Shown: positions 59,539 to 64,000 of the stretch, piece after piece
Layout of the letters: every line of letters begins with the position of its first letter
How positions within the stretch are numbered: the first letter of the stretch is position 1
NCBI GenBank assembly: GCA_973895155.1
Contig: OZ316892.1
Coordinates: 22,506,001 to 22,570,000, forward strand
From: Marsupella aquatica
Lineage: Eukaryota; Marchantiophyta
Length of the DNA stretch: 64,000 bases
Direction: 5' to 3'
The notes under the pieces: generated by a model
Told to the model about the DNA's origin: nothing
The model's database searches: none
Seen by the model: the letters and a program-made list of their open reading frames with translations, nothing else
Position numbers and translations under genes: made by a program

Positions 59539-62501
59539 GTAAAAGACAGAAGGACCAGCTGCTGAATTTGCTCCTCAAGCATGAGAATGTGTTTGCTTTC
59601 TCTATGAAGGACTTGGGTAAGTGCAAGACTATGCAGTTCTCCATTGAGTTGGCTGATGAAACACCTATCTTCAGGCGGAGACACCGTTTGAGTAAGCATG
59701 AGTGGCAGCTGGTGGATGAGAGATGCCAAGAGCTCTATGAAGCTGGTCTTATTCAGCCATCTACATCAGATTTTGCAGCAGCTACAGTGATGCCAGCAAA
59801 GAAGGATTTCAGTGGATTGTGGTCAGAGAAGCGCATGTGTGGGGACTACAGGCCACTGAACCTGGTCACACCCCAGGACAGGTACCCCATGCCACGGCCA
59901 TAGGAGCTATTTGACAGCATTGGAGACTCAGACATCTTCACTCTTGTGGATCTAAGGCAAGGCTTTAACCAGATTTTGCTGCTTGCAAAGGACCGCAAGA
60001 AAACAACTTTCCATGGTAGTAACCAACTATGGGAGTGGTTGGTGATGCCATTTGGCTTGAAGAATGCGCCCATATTCTTTCAAAGAGTCATGGACCAGGT
60101 TCTTCAAGGTGCTGAGTTTCTGAAATGCTACATTGATGATGTGTTGGTCCACAGCAAAGGATTTGACCAGCATCTACTTGACCTTGAAGAGCTATTCATG
60201 AGGCTTAAGAAGGTGAACCTAAAGATACACCCCAAGAAGTGTGAATTTGCTGTCAAATCAGAAGTATACCTTGGGCACCGCATTCTTCCAAATGGAACCA
60301 TGGCTCACTGGGCCAAGGTGGTATCCATCTTGGAAATGCCCACTCCTACCGATGTTCACACTTTGAGGAGTTTTATTGGGTTGTGCAATTACTACCGGAT
60401 CTACATCAAAGATTTCAGTACCATTACACACCCATTGTATGCTTTGTTGAAAAAGAATGTGACTTGGACATGGAGTACAGATGCTGAGGCAGCATTTGCC
60501 ACTTTGAAGGAGAAGCTCTCAGAATACCCGGTGCTGAGAAGACCTGATTTCAGCAAGGTCTTTGTGCTACACACAGATTGGAGTGCCCTTGGGATTGGTG
60601 CCATTCTGGGCTAGCATGATGAGGAAGGTAAAGAGTACGTCATTGCCTATGCATCCAGGAGCAACAATCAGGCAGAGAGTCATTATTCTTCTTATGAGGG
60701 TGAATGCCTTGCTGTTGTGTGGGCTGTCATACATTATAGGCCCTACCTCTATGGGACCAGGTTTGTTCTCTACACCGACCACCAGCCCTTGAAGTGGTTG
60801 ATGACCAACGACAAGCTTACTGGCAAGCTTGCTCGTTGGGCGCTCATACTCCAGGAGTATGATTTTGAGGTAATTCATAGGCCTGGTGTGACACATCAGA
60901 TTGCTGACACTATGTCCCACAGCCCTTTGATTACCTTTGATGATTCCTCAGATGCACGGCAAGATTTTGACCAGGTTTCTATCCTGCCTACATTTCATGC
61001 ATCGACCTATCTTGCTTTGCTGCCATGCTATGTTGTTGACCAACCTGTGGTGGACATATGGGAGGACAGCGACACTCTGAGATTTCTGCAGCATGGGGAG
61101 TACCCCACACATGTTACTACTGCCCAGAGAGACCGAATTCAGCAAAGGTCCAAGCGCTACTTGTGGAAGGGAGATCATCTCGTGCGCTGCTTGCCAGACA
61201 GGGAAGTGGTGGTTCCACCTATTCATGAGAGGGTTGGCCTTATCCATAAGGTACATTCTGAGCTTGGTCATTTTGGTGTTAAGAGGACTTACAGCCTCTT
61301 GGTCCCTCATTATCATTGGAGAGGCATGCATGGCCAGGTTCGAGATGTTATTGCCCGGTGTGATCAGTGTGATAGGGTGAGGACTTCCTTCACATCTCGA
61401 CAACCCACACTTCATCCACTCCCTATTCAGGGCATGTTTTATCACTGGTCATGTGATTTGGCTGGAGAATTACCCCTCACATCTCGGGGTAATCTCTACA
61501 TCATGATCATGATAGAGCATTTCTCAAAGTGGATAGAACTTGTGGCATTGCCGGATAAGACCTCCCGTAGCACCAGCCAGGCATTCCTGCAACAAGTTCT
61601 CAACCGCTTTGGAGCTTGTGCAGAATGTCTCACTGACCAGGGCTCAGAGTTTAGAGGAGAGTTCTAGGAGCTGCTTGATCAGGCCCTCATTGATCATTGT
61701 CGGACATCACGAGATCACCCACAGGCAGATGGCTTGGCAGAGCGCATGGTTCAGACATGCAAGAAGGGTCTCCGGAAGATTTGCCTCACCAAAAACAAGG
61801 AGGATTGGGACCTGGCCTTACCCTACATTGCCATGGGGTATAGGATGTCTAGACATGCATCATTGTCTAACTTTTCTCCCTACTTCTTGTTGTTTGGTCG
61901 TCACCCAGTTCCACCTTCTGCTATTGCTGCTCACATGCTTCAGGTGGTGGACTTGGATTCAGCTGTGACTTGGTCTGATGTGATCTCTGAGAGGGCTGCC
62001 CTATTCAGGAGGGTTATGCCCATGGCCATGGAGAATTTGGCCATTGCACAACACAGGGACACACTGCGTTATGCACACACACGAGGGGGCACTTTTCAGC
62101 CCAAGGTCAGGAAGTTTGATGTGGGAGATTTTGTGTACTTGCAGCAGCAAGCTAACGACACCCTGGACACCTCTACCAATCGTACTATTCTCAGGGTTAA
62201 AGCTATTCGACCGTCTGGAGTGCTAGAGTTACAAGGGGCAGATAGGCGCACAATTGCTGACAATGCCAAGAATTGTGCCCCTTGTCATCTGCCTAACCTA
62301 GATCCCACCATTGTGACTTCTACCTGGATTCCACCTGTGGACTACCCTTGTAAGGTGTGTTTGCGAATTGATGATGCTGACCAGATGCTGCTGTGTGACA
62401 ATTGCAATGGAGGGTACCATCTTTTCTGCCTTCGGCCTGAACTTACCCAGGTGCCAGAAGGGTTATGGTTTTGCCCTTCCTGTGCTCCACGTGCTACCTG
62501 A
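59370..62501 (+). pseudogene. Pol part 2: reverse transcriptase, RNase H, integrase and PHD finger, with three in-frame TAG codons
   Basis: This frame is one base back (-1) relative to part 1 and is open from 59370, overlapping it by 169 bp. TAG codons at 59901, 60612 and 61665 fall in otherwise continuous protein. Each replaces a site where Gln fits, for example GAILG-TAG-HDEEG. RT: FRRRHRLSKHEW, DLRQGFNQI, FGLKNAP and CYIDDVLVHS (catalytic pair at 60132-60137). RNase H: LHTDWSALGIGAILG, YEGECLAVVWA and YTDHQPLKWL. Integrase: HHCC zinc site (HSELGHFGVKRTY to CDQCDR), SCDLAGELPL, LTDQGSEF and DGLAERMV (DDE). The C-terminus is a PHD finger. Untranslatable without suppression, but otherwise little eroded. 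Confidence 0.93.
62340..62501 (+). other. PHD finger at the integrase C-terminus
   Basis: Cys4-His-Cys3 pattern: CKVC, 11 residues, CDNC, NGGYH, LFC, 14 residues, CPSC. Spacing and the YHLFCL and GLWFCP words are typical of PHD fingers. It occupies the place where chromoviruses carry a chromodomain, so it probably guides integration by reading histone tails. This binding is inferred from the family, where unmodified or K4-methylated H3 is the usual ligand. Confidence 0.9.
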
Positions 62502-62533
62502 ATTTTCTTCAGCCCTCCTTTTGGCTGTGGTCT

Positions 62534-62540
62534 GGGGGGA
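62534..62540 (+). promoter_or_regulatory. Candidate polypurine tract
   Basis: GGGGGGA lies directly before the Y1 segment and about 33 bp after the pol stop. This is where plus-strand DNA synthesis is primed in LTR elements, just upstream of the 3' repeat. If it is the true tract, the 3' repeat unit is Y1-X2 and not X2-Y2. Confidence 0.6.
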
Positions 62541-62714
62541 TACAGAGGTTTACACCTCCACTACGTACATACCACTTCATTTGCTTTTTCTTGGCACTTG
62601 TGAATGTGATTGGACTTTTTCTATGCATGTTGGTTGCTAGCAGCTTGCACATATGCCTTGCCGGTGACTGTATGTTTTCGATACACTATGGCTTCGATAC
62701 TATATGTCACGACA
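62540..62714 (+). repeat. Terminal repeat segment Y1
   Basis: 175 bp from ATACAGAGGTTTACACCTCC to GTCACGACA, identical to Y2 (63074-63248) except for one C/G difference at about 62662. It is followed by GC and then X2. Confidence 0.93.
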
Positions 62715-62720
62715 GCTGTC
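62711..62720. other. Perfect palindrome at the Y1/X2 junction
   Basis: GACAGCTGTC joins the end of Y1 (GACA) to the start of X2 (TGTC) through GC. The element's outer ends are exactly these two halves, TGTC on the left and GACA on the right, without the GC. It looks like a joined-ends or circle-junction sequence. Confidence 0.85.
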
Positions 62721-63073
62721 ATGCCGAGGGACAGTGCCTCTTATGCACATCGGCATGTCCCTCTCATGCCCGCTAGGTATGTAGTTAGGGCTAGTGTACT
62801 ACCTGAGTTAGCGACATGTTCTTGTAGCAAGTCTGGGCCGTTCTTGAAGCAAATGTGCTTGTTAGTGTGACACTAGGACTTTGCTTGCTTAGGGCATGTC
62901 TTTCTTTGTTGGTTTTTAGTTCTTCTTGAATCGTTGTTGACAGAGCTCAGACAATGTTCGTCAGTTCCGTACACGGGATTCACACAGTGATTCATTAGAT
63001 GCTCCCGGCCGATCTTGGCATCCTGCCGATTTCGATTCGATTTCAGTACATTTGTTTCTCTTATGCCTTTTAT
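62717..63073 (+). repeat. Terminal repeat segment X2
   Basis: 357 bp, same length as X1 with five transitions between them (1.4 percent). It is followed directly by Y2. Confidence 0.93.
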
Positions 63074-63248
63074 ATACAGAGGTTTACACCTCCACTACGT
63101 ACATACCACTTCATTTGCTTTTTCTTGGCACTTGTGAATGTGATTGGACTTTTTCTATGCATGTTGGTTGCTAGCAGCTTGCACATATGCCTTGCGGGTG
63201 ACTGTATGTTTTCGATACACTATGGCTTCGATACTATATGTCACGACA
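63074..63248 (+). repeat. Terminal repeat segment Y2
   Basis: Second copy of the 175-bp Y segment, forming the element's right end (CACGACA) next to the TCAA duplication. Confidence 0.93.
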
Positions 63249-63252
63249 TCAA
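63249..63252. repeat. Target-site duplication, right copy (TCAA)
   Basis: Matches 53693-53696. Four bases is shorter than the five usual in Gypsy elements. Confidence 0.7.
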
Positions 63253-64000
63253 GTGCATGTGGGTGCAAAACATGCTAAACCACCCTGGGAAATTTCTGAC
63301 CTTGGGCATGTTGTTACCATCACAATTTTCTATATGGTCTCATTTCAGGATTAGGGCTACCCTACACATTTCAACCATTAAAATTCTAGACGTAAGTAAT
63401 GGACGATGAAGTCCTGAATAAATAGGCCTAGCAGAAGCACTCCAGCCCTAGGGAGCCATAGTACTCGGAGCTAGCAATTGAAGATGTCTCCGAAGAGAGC
63501 TCAGCCATTCGTGCGGAGCCACCATTGGAGTCACTAGGCAGAGCCATTTGCATCAACAAAAGTGGATGCACAACATAGAGCGGGCTCAACTTTTATTAGC
63601 TCAGGGGTTCTTGAAGAAAGAGTGCCATTGGTGGAGTAGTGTTGAGCTAAGACATGTCACCATGGCATGCACATGAACATCCAACAAACAAGTAGTCAAC
63701 ACAGAGAGATATGTGATTCATGTTCTTTGAGGCTACGTTCACCCAAATACCCCGGCAAACACATGAAAGCTTTACTACACTCTATACCCATTGGCCCTGG
63801 GGGGTCACTTCCACTGAAGTGACATTCACGTGCAACAAAGTTTAGAGTCATTTAAATGGTTTTGACGGAATACTTATTAAGTTTTCATTCAATGGAAATA
63901 TATGGTTGTTTAATTTCAAAATGCATATGTGTCATCCCATGATTGGTGTTGTACAACATTATATATAGTGACTTAGAGGGGTCATAACTGACCCACACTT
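63253..64000. other. Right flank of the retrotransposon
   Basis: No gene. CATCCAACAAACAAGTAGTCAACA with GAGATATGTG around 63678-63710 resembles 45956-45995 in the spacer beside the local repeat. The element may therefore have landed in another member of that repeat family. Confidence 0.45.

Larger units (their letters stand above)
53697..63248 (+). mobile_element. Ty3/Gypsy-type retrotransposon with DNA methyltransferase and PHD finger, split terminal repeats
   Basis: A 9552-bp element. Coding order is gag with two zinc knuckles, retropepsin-like protease, cytosine-5 DNA methyltransferase, reverse transcriptase, RNase H, DDE integrase and PHD finger, which is the Gypsy order with two extra modules. 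Terminal repeats are X1 (53697-54053), then Y1 (62540-62714), X2 (62717-63073) and Y2 (63074-63248). X copies are 357 bp with 5 differences; Y copies are 175 bp with 1. Outer ends are TGTCATG and CACGACA, flanked by TCAA. The element is young but inactive as read, with four in-frame TAG codons and one frame change. A methyltransferase in a Gypsy element is known from charophytes; the repeat layout is not something I recall for a DDE-integrase element. Confidence 0.96.

Noticed and set aside
56386-61667. UAG reassigned to glutamine in the host
   Set aside because: The host APE1-like gene terminates with TAG, and no other host exon needs TAG read as sense.
53697-63248. Plain LTR retrotransposon with a truncated 5' LTR
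   Set aside because: Simple truncation explains the missing left Y, but not the extra Y at the right end, the TGTC/GACA termini or the TCAA duplication at those exact points.
62999-63409. 136-aa plus-strand frame at the right end of the element
   Set aside because: It lies within the terminal repeat segments X2 and Y2 and is non-coding repeat sequence.

Overview
This is nuclear DNA of a streptophyte, meaning a green plant or a charophyte alga. The evidence is plant-type genes interrupted by spliceosomal introns: a plastid-type GET3 ATPase with a transit peptide, an HVA22 family protein, the spliceosomal protein SmD2, a plant APE1-like endonuclease and dihydrofolate synthetase. TC microsatellites lie near gene starts and many short tandem repeats fill the spacers. 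The exact organism cannot be named; a bryophyte or charophyte is my guess. Part of that guess rests on a Ty3/Gypsy retrotransposon carrying a DNA methyltransferase, a combination described before in charophytes and dinoflagellates.

Layout. 1-20.3 kb is almost gene-free spacer with minisatellites and a dispersed repeat. 20.3-24.3 kb holds an APE1-like AP endonuclease gene on the minus strand (ten exons; two apparent 1-nt deletions in coding exons). 24.3-28.5 kb is repeat-rich, with an array of about 150-bp units at 27.5-28.3 kb. 28.6-29.6 kb is an intronless HVA22-like gene (minus). 32.6-36.7 kb is the eleven-exon plastid GET3/ArsA ATPase (minus). 38.9-39.1 kb is a minisatellite just upstream of the five-exon SmD2 gene (39.3-40.5 kb, plus). 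42.7-47.7 kb has several small, weakly supported genes among repeats. 48.3-51.9 kb is a ten-exon dihydrofolate synthetase (plus).

53.7-63.2 kb is the most interesting part: a 9.55-kb young Ty3/Gypsy-type element. Its order is gag (two zinc knuckles), protease, a DNMT3-like cytosine-5 methyltransferase, reverse transcriptase, RNase H, DDE integrase and a C-terminal PHD finger. Its terminal repeats are not simple LTRs. They are arranged X - coding - Y - X - Y, with TGTC...GACA outer ends, a 4-bp target duplication (TCAA), and a palindromic GACAGCTGTC at the internal Y/X junction. This matches the split direct repeats of some tyrosine-recombinase retrotransposons, or a circular two-LTR form opened inside the repeat, but here the encoded enzyme is a DDE integrase. 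Every in-frame stop is TAG at a place where Gln (CAG) fits, and all five differences between the two X copies are transitions at CG or CHG sites. Both suggest decay of a methylated copy.

The host genes are unrelated housekeeping genes (DNA repair, protein targeting, splicing, folate synthesis, ER shaping) with separate promoters; nothing indicates a functional cluster. The coherent multi-part system in the window is the retrotransposon.
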